A stretch of 64,000 bases of DNA from Methylorubrum populi (lineage in GTDB: Bacteria; Pseudomonadota; Alphaproteobacteria; Rhizobiales; Beijerinckiaceae). Under the pieces are notes generated by a model, which searched no databases, had not been told where the DNA came from, and worked only from the letters and a program-made list of their open reading frames with translations. The stretch covers positions 1,377,001 to 1,441,000 of the forward strand of contig JAQIIU010000003.1 of NCBI GenBank assembly GCA_036946625.1. The letters are read 5' to 3'. Below are positions 48,497-59,123 of this stretch, piece by piece. The translations under genes and the position numbers were made by a program. Numbering within the stretch: the first letter of the stretch is position 1; every line of letters begins with the position of its first letter.

Positions 48497-50020
48497 TCAG
48501 CTCCGGTTCGCGAGGTCCCGAAGCACCGTCGGCATCAACTCCGAAAGATCCTCCGCGATCAGCCCCGGCCCGAAGCGCAGGCCGGCATCGCCGTGCATCC
48601 ACACCGCCGCGCAGGCCGCCTCGAACGGCGCCATCCCCTGCGCCAGCAGCCCGGCGATCAGGCCGCCGAGCACGTCGCCGGAGCCGGCGGTGCCGAGATG
48701 GGGCGAGCCGTGGTCGTTGATCGCGACGCGCCCGTCCGGCGACGCGATCACCGTGTCGGCGCCCTTGAGCACCACCACCGCCCCGGCCAGCGCCGCCGCC
48801 CGCGCCGCGCGCTCCGTCTTGGCGAGCCCGTCGGCCACGGCCTCGGTGCCGGAGAACAGCCGCGCGAACTCGCCCTCGTGCGGGGTCAAGACCGCCCGTG
48901 CCTCGCCGTCCCGGATATGGCGGGCGAGGGTGCGGACCTCGCTGCGAAAGCTCGTCAGCGCATCGGCGTCGAGCACCAGGGCCCGGCCGGCGCCCGCCGC
49001 CACCGCGACGAGATCGCAGGTGGCCGGGCCGGTGCCGAGGCCGGGGCCGAGCAGAAGCGCGTTCAGCCGCTCGTCGGCGAGCAGGTCGTCGAGGTCGTCG
49101 GCGCTCTCGCACGGGCGCAGCATGATCGCCGTCAGGTGGGCGGCGTTCTCGGGCAGGGCTGCGGCGGGCGAGGCGACCGTGACGAGCCCCGCCCCGATCC
49201 GCAGCGCCCCGCGGGCGGCGAGCCGGGCCGCGCCGGTACGGTGGGCCGGGCCCGACAGGACCAGGGCATGGCCGCGGGTGTACTTGTGGCTGCCGGCGGT
49301 GAGCCGGGGCAGGGTCCAGAGGCCGGGCCCGTTGCGGAACAGCGCCGCCGCCTCTCCGGCGATGCCCGCGGCGAAGGCGGCCTCGCCGGTGCCGATCCCG
49401 GCGACGTGCAGCGTGCCGCAATGCGCCCGGCCCGGCTGCAGCAGATGGCCGGGCTTGAGTGCCACGAAGGTGACCGTCTCGGTCGCCTCGACCGCGACCC
49501 CACGCGCCGCGCCGCTGTCCCCGTCGATGCCGCTCGGCACGTCGACGGCGAGCACCGGGCCGCCCGCACGGTTGACCGCATCCACCAGCACCCGCGCCGC
49601 GCCGCCCAGATCGCGCGACAGGCCGGCGCCGAACAGGGCGTCGACGACGAGGTCGGCCGCCGGCAACTCCGCTTCCGCCGGGCCGACCGCTCCCGTCCAC
49701 GCCTGGGCGGCGAGCGCGGCGTCGCCCTCGAGTGTCCCGCGGTCGCCGAGCAGGCGCAGGTCGACCCGGTAGCCGGCCCGTGCCAGGAGCCGCGCCGCGA
49801 CGAAGCCGTCGCCGCCGTTGTTGCCGGGTCCGCACAGGACCAGCACCCGACTTCCCTCCGGCACCAGGGCGCGCGCCCGCGCCGCGACCGCGGCACCGGC
49901 CGCCTCCATCAGGGTGAAGCCGGCCGTGCCGCCGGCGATCGCCGCCGCATCGACCCGGCGCATCGCCTCAACGGTGAGCAGCCGGTCGGCGGTCCCCAGG
50001 GTCTTTGCCGGCTCATGCAT
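48497..50020 (-). CDS. nnr: bifunctional NAD(P)H-hydrate epimerase / dehydratase
   Basis: Repairs damaged NAD(P)HX. The 507 residues contain the YjeF_N epimerase (VLCGPGNNGGDGFVAARLL, DALFGAGLSR) then the dehydratase/kinase-like domain (GPGLGTGP, ALVLDADAL, LTPHEGEFARLF, HLGTAGSGDVLGG). ATG 50020. It is divergent from glnB, a common order in Rhizobiales. Confidence 0.95.
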   Translation of the reverse strand: MHEPAKTLGTADRLLTVEAMRRVDAAAIAGGTAGFTLMEAAGAAVAARARALVPEGSRVLVLCGPGNNGGDGFVAARLLARAGYRVDLRLLGDRGTLEGDAALAAQAWTGAVGPAEAELPAADLVVDALFGAGLSRDLGGAARVLVDAVNRAGGPVLAVDVPSGIDGDSGAARGVAVEATETVTFVALKPGHLLQPGRAHCGTLHVAGIGTGEAAFAAGIAGEAAALFRNGPGLWTLPRLTAGSHKYTRGHALVLSGPAHRTGAARLAARGALRIGAGLVTVASPAAALPENAAHLTAIMLRPCESADDLDDLLADERLNALLLGPGLGTGPATCDLVAVAAGAGRALVLDADALTSFRSEVRTLARHIRDGEARAVLTPHEGEFARLFSGTEAVADGLAKTERAARAAALAGAVVVLKGADTVIASPDGRVAINDHGSPHLGTAGSGDVLGGLIAGLLAQGMAPFEAACAAVWMHGDAGLRFGPGLIAEDLSELMPTVLRDLANRS

Positions 50021-50061
50021 GTAACGGGTCCACCTTGTGCCGTAATTTTCATCGATAATGA

Positions 50062-50544
<483 letters not shown>

Positions 50545-50639
50545 GTTCGCGGCGCCGGGACGAGCGCGCCGTTCCGGCCCGCTTCGTGAAGAGCCGTCGC
50601 ACCCGTGACTCCCGCGACGTGCCGTAGCCGAGCGACGCC

Positions 50640-51569
50640 GTGCCCGATCTCGACGCCATCGTCAAAGACATCGCCGCGGAGATGCGGGCGCGGCCCGACC
50701 GCGGCGAGGTGGCGCGCTACATCCCCGAACTCGCCGACATCGACGCGCAGGCCTTCGGACTCGCCGTGATCGACGGCGACGGCCGGGTCGCGGCCGGGGG
50801 CGATGCCGACATCCCGTTCTCGATCCAGAGCATCTCCAAGGTCTTCACCCTGACGCTGGCGCTCGGCATGGTCGGCGACCGGCTGTGGCGGCGGGTGGGG
50901 CGCGAGCCCTCGGGCAGCCCGTTCAATTCCATCGTCCAGTTGGAGCGCGAGCACGGCATCCCGCGCAATCCCTTCATCAACGCCGGCGCCATCGCCGTCA
51001 CCGACGTGATCCTGTCCGGCCACCAGCCGCGGGAGGCGCTCGGCGAGATCCTGCGCTTCATGCAGTTCGTGGCGCAGGACACGGGCATCGCCATCGACGC
51101 GCGGGTGGCGGCCTCCGAGAAGCGCACGGGCTTCCGCAACGCGGCGCTGGCCAACTACATGCGCTCCTTCGGGGTGATCGAGAACCCGGTCGATTACACG
51201 CTGGGCGTCTACTTCCACCACTGCGCCATCGCCATGACCTGCCGCCAGCTCGCCGCCGCCGGGCTGTTCCTGGCCTATTCGGGTCACCACCCGCTCGCCG
51301 GCCACTCGGTGATCTCGGCCGAGCGGGCCCGGCGCATCAACGCCATCATGCTCACCTGCGGCCACTACGACGGCTCGGGCGATTTCGCCTACCGCGTCGG
51401 CCTGCCGGGCAAGAGCGGCGTCGGCGGCGGCATCCTCGCGGTGGCTCCGGGCAAGGCCTCGATCTGCGTCTGGTCGCCGGGGCTCGACGCGGCGGGCAAT
51501 TCCCATCTCGGGCGCATCGCCCTGGAGATGCTGGTGAAGCGCACGGGGTGGTCGATCTTCGGGGGGTGA
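50640..51569 (+). CDS. glsA: glutaminase
   Basis: Hydrolyses glutamine to glutamate and ammonia. The 309-aa serine-dependent fold has the catalytic SISK Ser-Lys, NPFINAGAI, and [16 protein letters not shown] 50640 starts. It lies between glnB and glutamine synthetase genes, so this block has both making and breaking of glutamine. Confidence 0.94.
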   Translation: MPDLDAIVKDIAAEMRARPDRGEVARYIPELADIDAQAFGLAVIDGDGRVAAGGDADIPFSIQSISKVFTLTLALGMVGDRLWRRVGREPSGSPFNSIVQLEREHGIPRNPFINAGAIAVTDVILSGHQPREALGEILRFMQFVAQDTGIAIDARVAASEKRTGFRNAALANYMRSFGVIENPVDYTLGVYFHHCAIAMTCRQLAAAGLFLAYSGHHPLAGHSVISAERARRINAIMLTCGHYDGSGDFAYRVGLPGKSGVGGGILAVAPGKASICVWSPGLDAAGNSHLGRIALEMLVKRTGWSIFGG

Positions 51570-51581
51570 GGGGCTGGGCGC

Positions 51582-51678
51582 CATCCTTGCGAGGCTTCAG
51601 CCGAAGCAATGACGGCGCTCCGCATTTTCCGGAAAGGTCGCGCCGCTGGATCGCTTCGCTGACGCTCGCGATGACGGC
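51582..51678. repeat. REP-type palindromic repeat 4
   Basis: CATCCTTGCGAGGCTTCAGC on the left faces CTGGATCGCTTCGC on the right, with GATGACG modules as in copies 1-3. It separates glsA from the glnII terminator. Confidence 0.7.
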
Positions 51679-51693
51679 GTGACGTTTCGTAAC

Positions 51694-51725
51694 GAAAAAC
51701 CGCTCCCGCCTCGCGGCGGGAGCGG
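51694..51725 (-). terminator. Rho-independent terminator of glnII
   Basis: Perfect 11-bp stem CCGCTCCCGCC / GGCGGGAGCGG with TCGC loop; the minus transcript ends in TTTTT. It is 36 bp past the glnII stop. Confidence 0.9.
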
Positions 51726-51760
51726 CTGTTTCGACGAGGTCGGCCGACCCCGAAAAAACC

Positions 51761-52807
51761 TTACGCGACGGCCTTCTGCGCGGCTTCGCCCGGGAGCGGA
51801 ACCTCGGAGATCGTCTTCAGGACTTGGCTGGCGATCTGGTAGGGGTCGCCCATGGAGTTCGGGCGGCGATCCTCAAGGTAGCCCTTGTAGCCGTTGTTGA
51901 CGAAGGAGTGGGGCACGCGCACCGAGGCGCCGCGGTCGGCCACGCCGTAGGAGAACTTGTTCCACGGCGCCGTCTCGTGCTTGCCGGTCAGGCGCATGTG
52001 GTTGTCCGGGCCGTAGACGGCGATGTGGTCGTCGAGGTTCTTCTCGAACTGGGCCATCACGGCCTCGAAATAGTCCTTGCCGCCGGTCTCGCGCATGAAC
52101 GTCGTCGAGAAGTTGCAGTGCATGCCCGAGCCGTTCCAGTCGGTGTCGCCGAGCGGCTTGCAGTGGTACTCGATGTCGATCTCGTAGGTCTCGCACAGGC
52201 GCTGGAGCAGGTAGCGGGCCATCCACATCTCGTCGGCTGCCTTCTTGGAGCCCTTGCCGAAGATCTGGAATTCCCACTGGCCCTTGGCCACCTCGGCGTT
52301 GATGCCCTCGTGGTTGATGCCGGCGGCCAGGCACAGGTCGAGATGCTCCTCGACGATCTTGCGCGCGACCGGGCCGACGTTGGAGGCGCCGACGCCGCAA
52401 TAGTACGGACCCTGCGGGGCGGGGTAGCCGGTCTCGGGGAAGCCGAGCGGGCGGCCGTTCTTGTAGAGGAAATATTCCTGCTCGAAGCCGAACCACGCGC
52501 CGGCGTCGTCGAGGACGGTCGCGCGCTTGTTCGACGGATGCGGGGTCTTGCCGTCCGGCATCATCACTTCGCACAGCACGAGCACGCCGTCGGTGCGGGC
52601 CGGGTCGGGGAAGTGGCGCACGGGCTTCAGGACGCAATCGGACGAGGAGCCCTCGGCCTGCTGGGTCGAGCTGCCGTCGAAGCCCCACAGCGGAAGCTGC
52701 TCGAAGGTCGGGAAGCTGTCGTACTCCTTGATCTGCGTCTTGCCGCGCAGGTTCGGTACCGGGGTGTAACCGTCGAGCCAGATGTACTCGAGCTTGTACT
52801 TGGTCAT
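51761..52807 (-). CDS. glnII: glutamine synthetase type II
   Basis: Eukaryotic-type glutamine synthetase of 348 aa, decameric, made by rhizobia and relatives besides [19 protein letters not shown] and [16 protein letters not shown] are GSII signatures, with [16 protein letters not shown] ATP site ([16 protein letters not shown]). There is no adenylylation Tyr, so control is at transcription, by NtrC/sigma-54 in rhizobia; a matching promoter sits upstream. ATG 52807. Confidence 0.95.
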   Translation of the reverse strand: MTKYKLEYIWLDGYTPVPNLRGKTQIKEYDSFPTFEQLPLWGFDGSSTQQAEGSSSDCVLKPVRHFPDPARTDGVLVLCEVMMPDGKTPHPSNKRATVLDDAGAWFGFEQEYFLYKNGRPLGFPETGYPAPQGPYYCGVGASNVGPVARKIVEEHLDLCLAAGINHEGINAEVAKGQWEFQIFGKGSKKAADEMWMARYLLQRLCETYEIDIEYHCKPLGDTDWNGSGMHCNFSTTFMRETGGKDYFEAVMAQFEKNLDDHIAVYGPDNHMRLTGKHETAPWNKFSYGVADRGASVRVPHSFVNNGYKGYLEDRRPNSMGDPYQIASQVLKTISEVPLPGEAAQKAVA

Positions 52808-53406
52808 TTCGAGTCTCTCGTACCTTTGAGGATCCGCGTCCTGACGAAACCTGTGCGGGACCGGCGCCGTCCGAGTCCTGCCATCCCCGATGGAGCTTGG
52901 CGCGTCCGACAGGTCTTTCGCCCCGCCGCTTCCGAAGACGCCGACCCACCGGCGAGCAGGGCGCCAGCCCGACCCCCGAGCGCCGCCGTTCGGGCGGACG
53001 CTCCGATTCGCCCTCTAGCATGTCGCGTGCCAGCGGTGCCGTGACGCCGCGTCCGGTTCCTGCGGCAAAAGTGTCGGCAGGGCCGCCGGGCAGGGTCGCC
53101 GGGAGCGGGGACAAAATCCTGCGAAAGGGCCGCCGCGGCGCGGATTTTTGCCCGCCGACGGGTGGCAACGGGACGGCGCGGGCGATATCGTCCGCGCCGG
53201 CCGGCGAGATCGGCCGGGGCGCGAGAGGGGGCGGTGCCCGGACGAGCAGCCGAGCGGCGGACGCTGTGCGCGACGCCCCCGCGAGACGTCCCGCTCTCCC
53301 GATCACCCCCCCGACCCGCGCGAACGGTTCGGCTCGAGGGGCGAGCCCGGACCTTTCGGATGGCCCGCCGTCCCGCTTCCCGACATTGCCTGAGGAGACG
53401 CACACG
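52808..53406. other. 599-bp divergent control region of glnII and glnA
   Basis: No gene here: frames are Arg/Pro/Ala-rich without motifs. It holds the sigma-54 site for glnII at 53016 and the GAGGAG ribosome site of glnA. I saw no clear NtrC palindrome or glnA promoter. Confidence 0.6.
53016..53032 (-). promoter_or_regulatory. sigma-54 promoter of glnII
   Basis: On the minus strand TGGCACGCGACATGCTA: the -24 GG and -12 GC are exactly 12 bp apart, and only one base differs from TGGCACG-N4-TTGCW. A start near 53006 would give about 200 nt of leader. Confidence 0.6.
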
Positions 53407-54816
53407 ATGACAACGGCCGCTGATGTGCTGAAGGCCATCAAGGACAACGACGTCAAATACGTCGACTTCCGCTTCACCGACCCGCGCGGCAAGTGGCAGC
53501 ACGTGACCTTCGACGTCTCGCTGGTCGACGACGAGATCTTCCAGGACGGCACCATGTTCGACGGTTCGTCGATCGCCGGCTGGAAGGCGATCAACGAATC
53601 CGACATGCTGCTGATGCCGGACCCGGCCACCGCCTGCATGGACCCGTTCTTCTCCGCCTCGACCATGTCGATCGTCTGCGACGTGCTGGAGCCGTCGACC
53701 GGCGAGCCCTACGCCCGCGATCCCCGCGGCACCGCCAAGCTGGCCGAGGCCTATCTGCGCTCCACCGGCATCGGCGACGACATCTTCGTCGGCCCCGAGG
53801 CCGAATTCTTCGTGTTCGACGACGTGAAGTTCGGCGCCGACCCGTACCACACCGGCTTCCAGCTCGACTCGACCGAACTGCCCACCAACGGCTTCACCGA
53901 TTACGAGGGCGGCAATCTCGGCCACCGGGTGCAGACCAAGGGCGGCTACTTCCCCGTCCCGCCGCAGGATTCGGCGCAGGACATGCGCGGCGAGATGCTG
54001 GCGGCGATGCAGTCGATGGGCGTGAAGGTCGAGAAGCACCACCACGAGGTGGCGAGCGCGCAGCACGAGCTCGGCATGAAGTTCGACAAGCTCACCACGC
54101 TCGCCGACCACATGCAGATCTACAAGTACTGCATCCACAACGTCGCGCAGAGCTACGGCAAGACCGCGACCTTCATGCCCAAGCCCGTCTACGGCGACAA
54201 CGGCTCCGGCATGCACGTGCACCAGTCGATCTGGAAGGACGGCAAGCCGCTCTTCGCCGGCGACAAGTACGCCGATCTAAGCCAGGAATGCCTGTGGTAC
54301 ATCGGCGGCATCATCAAGCACGCCAAGGCATTGAATGCCTTCACGAACCCGTCCACCAACTCCTACAAGCGCCTGGTGCCGGGCTACGAGGCGCCGGTTC
54401 TGCTCGCCTACTCGGCCCGCAACCGCTCGGCCTCCTGCCGCATCCCGTGGACCACGAACCCGAAGGCCAAGCGCGTCGAGGTCCGCTTCCCCGATCCGAT
54501 GGCCAACCCCTACCTCGCCTTCTCGGCGCTGCTGATGGCCGGCCTCGACGGCATCGTCAACAAGATCGATCCGGGCCCGGCGATGGACAAGGATCTCTAC
54601 GACCTGCCCCCGCGCGAGCTGAAGAAGATCCCGACCGTCTGCGGATCGTTGCGCGAGGCGCTGCAGAACCTCGACCGGGACCGCGCCTTCCTCAAGGCCG
54701 GCGGCGTGTTCTCGGACGACCAGATCGACTCGTTCATCGAGCTGAAGATGGCCGAGGTGCTGCGCTACGAGATGACCCCGCACCCGATCGAGTTCGTGCA
54801 GTACTATTCGCTGTAG
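53407..54816 (+). CDS. glnA: glutamine synthetase type I
   Basis: Dodecameric GSI of 469 aa making glutamine from glutamate, ammonia and [13 protein letters not shown] is the N-terminal beta-Grasp latch, [16 protein letters not shown] is the catalytic/ATP segment, and the adenylylation Tyr is in DLYDLPP near residue 398. ATG 53407 has GAGGAG upstream. Controlled after translation by PII-dependent adenylylation, unlike glnII. Confidence 0.97.
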   Translation: MTTAADVLKAIKDNDVKYVDFRFTDPRGKWQHVTFDVSLVDDEIFQDGTMFDGSSIAGWKAINESDMLLMPDPATACMDPFFSASTMSIVCDVLEPSTGEPYARDPRGTAKLAEAYLRSTGIGDDIFVGPEAEFFVFDDVKFGADPYHTGFQLDSTELPTNGFTDYEGGNLGHRVQTKGGYFPVPPQDSAQDMRGEMLAAMQSMGVKVEKHHHEVASAQHELGMKFDKLTTLADHMQIYKYCIHNVAQSYGKTATFMPKPVYGDNGSGMHVHQSIWKDGKPLFAGDKYADLSQECLWYIGGIIKHAKALNAFTNPSTNSYKRLVPGYEAPVLLAYSARNRSASCRIPWTTNPKAKRVEVRFPDPMANPYLAFSALLMAGLDGIVNKIDPGPAMDKDLYDLPPRELKKIPTVCGSLREALQNLDRDRAFLKAGGVFSDDQIDSFIELKMAEVLRYEMTPHPIEFVQYYSL

Positions 54817-54918
54817 GGTCGGCTTCCACGCGGCGGATCGCCCGCGCACGGCGCCTTCGGGCAAGCCGGCCGGACGACGCCCGATGCGTGCCCTCGGCCG
54901 AGGATCGAACGATGAAGG

Positions 54919-54945
54919 AGGGGCCGGAGCGATCCGGCCCCTCTC
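54919..54945 (+). terminator. terminator after glnA
   Basis: AGGGGCCGGA / TCCGGCCCCT 10-bp stem with GCGA loop, then CTCTT. The weak U-run lowers certainty. Confidence 0.65.
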
Positions 54946-55016
54946 TTCGGTCGCCCCTGCCTCGAACCCCATCCAGGGACCCGGATCGCGTGCGCGGACG
55001 GCAGCCCGTTCTCCAT

Positions 55017-55072
55017 CGGTTCGCCTTGCCGTTGCCCGACGAAGACACGTCGGCCGCTCGAACAGGCTCTGA
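55017..55072. repeat. repeat family A, right-end fragment (copy 4)
   Basis: Matches only the right part of family A: CTTGCCGTTGCCCGACGAAG ... CGAACAGGCTCT. The left end and core are missing. The rest of 54817-55229 holds no gene. Confidence 0.75.
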
Positions 55073-55229
55073 GTCGAGGCGCCGAACCTGTTCACGGGCG
55101 CCGCCGGAGCGTTGTCCCGGGGCGGGGAAGGGCCCATCTTCCCCGGGCGCCGGGATCGTCAACGGTCTCCCCGATCATCGAAATTTCTGCGCGCCGGCCT
55201 CGCACGGGGCGGCGCGGCGAGGCCCGTCC

Positions 55230-57599
55230 TTGGCCAGACGCATCACTCCGAAGGCGGGTCCTCCCGCTCTCCCCTCCCGCGAACGGATCCTCGCCTTCGT
55301 CGCCGACGCCCCCGGGACGGTCGGCAAGCGCGAGATCGCCAAGGCCTTCGGCCTGAAGGGCGCCGACAAGATCGGCCTCAAGGCGATCCTGAAGGACATC
55401 GAGGAAGAGGGCGCGCTCGACCGCGGCCGCGGCGGTTTCCGCAAGGGCGGCCGCCTGCCGCCGGTCGTGCTCGCCGACATCTTTTCGCGCGATCGCGACG
55501 GCGACTTGGTCGCCCGTCCGGCGCAGTGGGACGGCGAGGGCGAGGCTCCGAAGATCGCCGTCGAGGTGCCGCGCGCCGGGCGCCGGGGCGACCGTCCGGC
55601 CCCGGGCCTCGGCGACCGGGCCCTGATCCGCGTCGCGCCGGACCCGGAGGCGCCGGGCCGCTATACCGGCCGCGTCATCAAGGTGATCGGCAGGAACCGC
55701 TCGGAGGTGATCGGCGTCTACCGCGCCGGCCGCGACGGCGGGCGCATCCTGCCCGTCGAGAAGAAGTCGCAAGGGAAGGAGATCGCGATCCCGCCGGGCG
55801 AGGAGGGCGAGGCCCGCGACGGCGATCTCGTCAGCGTCGCGGTCGAGCGCGAGACCCGCTTCGGCCTGCCCCGCGGCCGGGTGACCGAGCGCCTCGGCGC
55901 CCTCGGCTCCGAGAAGGCGGTGAGCCTGATCGCCCTGCACCTCCACAACATCCCGCACGTCTTCCCCGCGGCCGTGCTGGCGGAGGCCGACGCGGCCAAG
56001 AGCGTGACCAAGCGCGGGCGGGAGGATTGGCGCGGGGCGCCGCTCGTCACCATCGACCCGCCCGACGCCAAGGACCACGACGACGCGGTGATGGCGCAGG
56101 CCGATCCCGATCCGGCCAACGCGGGCGGCTTCGTCGTCACCGTCGCGATCGCCGACGTCGCCGCCTACGTCCGGCCGGGCTCGGCCCTCGACCGCGAGGC
56201 GCTCCTGCGGGGCAACTCGGTCTATTTCCCCGATCGGGTGGTACCGATGCTGCCCGAGCGCATCTCGAACGACCTGTGCTCGCTGCGCGAGGGCGAGGAC
56301 CGGCCGGCGCTCGCCGTGCGCATGGTGATCGGCGCCGACGGGGTGAAGCGTGGGCACAGCTTCCACCGCATCCTGATGCGCTCGGCGGCCAAGCTCGCCT
56401 ACGCCCAGGCGCAAGCCGCCATCGACGGCCGGCCGGACGCCACGTCCGGGCCGGTTCTGGAGACGGCCCTGCGCCCGCTCTACGCGGCCTACGCGGCGAT
56501 GAAGCGGGCCCGCGACGCCCGCGGTCCGCTCGCCCTCGACCTGCCGGAGCGCAAGGTGCTGCTCGACGCGCAAGGCGGCGTCGACCGGGTGATCGTGCCG
56601 GAGCGGCTGGAGGCGCACCGGCTGATCGAGGAGTTCATGATCCAGGCCAACGTCGCGGCGGCCGAGACCCTGGAGAAGGCGAACGCGCCGCTGATCTACC
56701 GGGTCCACGACGAGCCGGCGCTGGAGAAGATGCGGGCGCTCGCCGAGGTGCTGGCCTCGGTCGGCATCAGGATGACGAAGGCCGGGGCGCTGCGGCCCGA
56801 CCTGTTCAACCGCATCCTGGCGCAGGTCGCGGACAGCGAGCACGCGCCCTTCATCAACGAGGTGGTGCTGCGCTCGCAGGCGCAGGCCGTCTACGCCGCA
56901 CGGAATCTCGGCCATTTCGGGCTGAACCTGCGCCGCTACGCCCACTTCACCTCGCCGATCCGCCGCTACGCCGACCTGATCGTCCATCGCGCCCTGGTCC
57001 GGGCCTGCGGCCTGGGCAAGGACGGGCTGCCCGGCGACACCACGCCGGGAATGCTCGATGCCGTCTCCGAGCGGATCTCGGCGGCCGAGCGGCGGGCGAT
57101 GGCGGCCGAGCGCGAGACCATCGACCGGCTGATCGCCGGCTACCTCGCCGACCGGGTCGGCGCCACCTTCTCCGGCCGCATCTCGGGCGTGACGCGCTCG
57201 GGGCTGTTCGTGAAGCTCGACGAGACCGGAGCGGACGGTTTCGTGCCGGTCGCCACCATCGGCCGCGAGTATTACCGCCACGACGAGGCGCTGCACGCCC
57301 TCGTCGGCGACCGCAGCGGCGAGACCTACCGCCTCGGCGACACGGTCGAGGTGCGTCTGGTCGAGGCGGCGGCGGTGGCCGGGGCGCTGCGCTTCGAGAT
57401 CCTGTCGGAGGGCCGCAGCCGCTCCGGCGCGAAGGGCGGCGGGATCAGGCGCGGCGGCCTCAAAGCGAGGCCGGGTCAGGCCAAGGGCGGCGCCAAGAGC
57501 GGGGCGAAGGCGAAGTCGCCGAAGGGCAAGGCGCGTTCCGGCACCGTCTCCGCACCGGACGGCGACGGTGCCCGGCGGCATCGCGGCTCGCGCCGCTGA
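55230..57599 (+). CDS. rnr: ribonuclease R
   Basis: 3'-5' exoribonuclease that degrades structured RNA. The 789 residues show an N-terminal winged-helix (ERILAFVADAPGTVGKREIA), cold-shock domains, the RNB core with PPDAKDHDDAV (about 278-288) as catalytic acids, an S1 domain (GRISGVTRSGLFVKLDETG, about 640-725) and a long Lys/Arg/Gly tail. TTG 55230 is chosen, with GAGG at 55218 and a start MARRITPKAG; no ATG fits upstream. Confidence 0.93.
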   Translation: MARRITPKAGPPALPSRERILAFVADAPGTVGKREIAKAFGLKGADKIGLKAILKDIEEEGALDRGRGGFRKGGRLPPVVLADIFSRDRDGDLVARPAQWDGEGEAPKIAVEVPRAGRRGDRPAPGLGDRALIRVAPDPEAPGRYTGRVIKVIGRNRSEVIGVYRAGRDGGRILPVEKKSQGKEIAIPPGEEGEARDGDLVSVAVERETRFGLPRGRVTERLGALGSEKAVSLIALHLHNIPHVFPAAVLAEADAAKSVTKRGREDWRGAPLVTIDPPDAKDHDDAVMAQADPDPANAGGFVVTVAIADVAAYVRPGSALDREALLRGNSVYFPDRVVPMLPERISNDLCSLREGEDRPALAVRMVIGADGVKRGHSFHRILMRSAAKLAYAQAQAAIDGRPDATSGPVLETALRPLYAAYAAMKRARDARGPLALDLPERKVLLDAQGGVDRVIVPERLEAHRLIEEFMIQANVAAAETLEKANAPLIYRVHDEPALEKMRALAEVLASVGIRMTKAGALRPDLFNRILAQVADSEHAPFINEVVLRSQAQAVYAARNLGHFGLNLRRYAHFTSPIRRYADLIVHRALVRACGLGKDGLPGDTTPGMLDAVSERISAAERRAMAAERETIDRLIAGYLADRVGATFSGRISGVTRSGLFVKLDETGADGFVPVATIGREYYRHDEALHALVGDRSGETYRLGDTVEVRLVEAAAVAGALRFEILSEGRSRSGAKGGGIRRGGLKARPGQAKGGAKSGAKAKSPKGKARSGTVSAPDGDGARRHRGSRR

Positions 57600-57622
57600 G
57601 CGGAAGGGGTTAGAGTCCGGCC

Positions 57623-58117
57623 ATGGAGACCCCCGTCTTTCCCCCGCCGGCCCCGGTGCCGCAGGAGCGGACCCGGCTGATCCCGGCCATGGCCCGCGGC
57701 TTCCTCGACCGTTGCCCGCATTGCGGGCAGGGCCGCATGTTCGGGCGCTTCCTCAAGGTGCGGCCGGCCTGCGAGGCCTGCGGCCTGGAGATGGAGGGCC
57801 ACCGGGCCGACGATCTGCCGCCCTACCTCGTGATCTTCCTCGTGGGCCACATCGTCGGCTATCTCGTCCTCGAGATCGAGATGGGCTACGAGGTGCCGCT
57901 CTGGGCGTCGATGACCGTGTGGCCGCTGCTCACCCTGGTCCTGGCGCTCGGGCTGCTGCAGCCCGTCAAGGGCGCGGTGATCGGGCTGCAATACGCGCTC
58001 GGCATGCACGGCTTCGGCAAGGCGCCCCCCGCCCGCGGCGGGAGCGGCGCGGGGGAGAGACGCGGCGGTGAGGCAGCAACCAGAACGGGCGACGCCGCCG
58101 GACTCGGATCGGCCTGA
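57623..58117 (+). CDS. DUF983 membrane protein with zinc-ribbon-like motif
   Basis: A 164-aa protein: RCPHCGQGRMFGRFLKVRPA is followed by CEACG, two CxxC pairs like a zinc ribbon, then two membrane helices. DUF983 follows rnr in Rhizobiales, often before NUDIX and rpmG genes. It starts 24 bp after rnr. The last 16 codons overlap the NUDIX gene. Function is unknown. Confidence 0.85.
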   Translation: METPVFPPPAPVPQERTRLIPAMARGFLDRCPHCGQGRMFGRFLKVRPACEACGLEMEGHRADDLPPYLVIFLVGHIVGYLVLEIEMGYEVPLWASMTVWPLLTLVLALGLLQPVKGAVIGLQYALGMHGFGKAPPARGGSGAGERRGGEAATRTGDAAGLGSA

Positions 58118-58826
58118 GCCCCCCGCCGCGGCACCGCGCCCGTCCCCCCTGCGCCCGCGCGACGCCGCGACGCTGATCGTCCTCGACCGTTCGCGCAAGC
58201 GGTTCAAGGTTCTGATGGGCCGGCGCCACGCCGGCCTCGCCTTCATGGGCGGCAAGTTCGTGTTTCCCGGCGGCCGCATCGAGCCGTCCGACCGGCGGAT
58301 GCCGGTGGCCGGCGCCCTGTCGCAGCGGGCCGACGAGGCGCTCCGCGCCAAACTGCCCCGCGCCCCGCATCATCTCGGCCGCTCGCTCGCCCTGGCCGCC
58401 ATTCGCGAGACCTACGAGGAGACCGGCCTGCTCGTCGGCACCCGTGGTTACGGCCCGCCGGAGGCACCGCCGGACGGGGCGTGGCGGGCCTTCGCCGAGG
58501 AGGGCGTGATGCCCGACCTCGAAGCGCTGCATCTGGTGGCGCGGGCGATCACGCCGCCCAGGCGCGTGCGCCGCTTCGACACCCGCTTCTTCGCCGTCGA
58601 TCGCAAGGCGGTGGCCGCCGAACGGCCCGGTATCGTCGGGCCGGATGCGGAACTGACCGAACTCGCCTGGGTCGATCTCGCTGCCGCGCGCAAGCTCGAC
58701 CTGCCGCGCATCACCCGCGTGATCCTCGACGATCTGGAGGCGGCGGCGGACGCCGGCTTCCCGCCCTACCGGCCGATCCCGCTCTACTTCGAGCGCCATG
58801 GCAAGGGCGTGCGGGAGGAGATCTGA
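58068..58826 (+). CDS. NUDIX hydrolase
   Basis: A 252-aa pyrophosphohydrolase. The NUDIX box is seen as REIYEETG-like RETYEETGLLV with GGRIEP far upstream, so an insertion separates the Gly block from the Glu block. GTG 58068 overlaps the DUF983 gene by 50 bp. The substrate could be a CoA or sugar nucleotide. rpmG, which usually follows in relatives, is replaced here by repeat A3. Confidence 0.82.
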   Translation: MRQQPERATPPDSDRPEPPAAAPRPSPLRPRDAATLIVLDRSRKRFKVLMGRRHAGLAFMGGKFVFPGGRIEPSDRRMPVAGALSQRADEALRAKLPRAPHHLGRSLALAAIRETYEETGLLVGTRGYGPPEAPPDGAWRAFAEEGVMPDLEALHLVARAITPPRRVRRFDTRFFAVDRKAVAAERPGIVGPDAELTELAWVDLAAARKLDLPRITRVILDDLEAAADAGFPPYRPIPLYFERHGKGVREEI

Positions 58827-58889
58827 GTCGGCCCGGTCCTGCCGCTGCGTCCGGCGGGGCGAGGACGGGATCGGCGTCCGGTTCGTCCG

Positions 58890-59109
58890 AGAGCCTGTTT
58901 GACTGCAGTGATCCCCTCTCGCCCCTCATCCTGAGGTGCCGCGTGAGCGGCCTCGAAGGATGCTCCAGATCCCGCGCGATTCCTGGAGCATCCTTCGAGG
59001 CCTCCGCTACGCTCCGGCACCTCAGGATGAGGGTTCAGGATGGGAGTAGGATCTTCCTCTCGCCTTGCCGTTGCCTGACGAAGACACGGCGGCCGGTCGA
59101 ACAGGCTCT
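58890..59109. repeat. repeat family A, copy 3 (core orientation 1)
   Basis: A 220-bp full copy. The core at 58925-59031 reads as in copy 1 (GGTGCCGCGTGAGCGGCC on the left). It lies between the convergent NUDIX and SDR genes. Confidence 0.9.
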
Positions 59110-59123
59110 GACGCCGGCTCCGC

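Noticed and set aside
55092..57581. An 829-aa minus-strand frame opposite rnr
   Set aside because: Antisense shadow; the rnr motifs on the plus strand explain the region.
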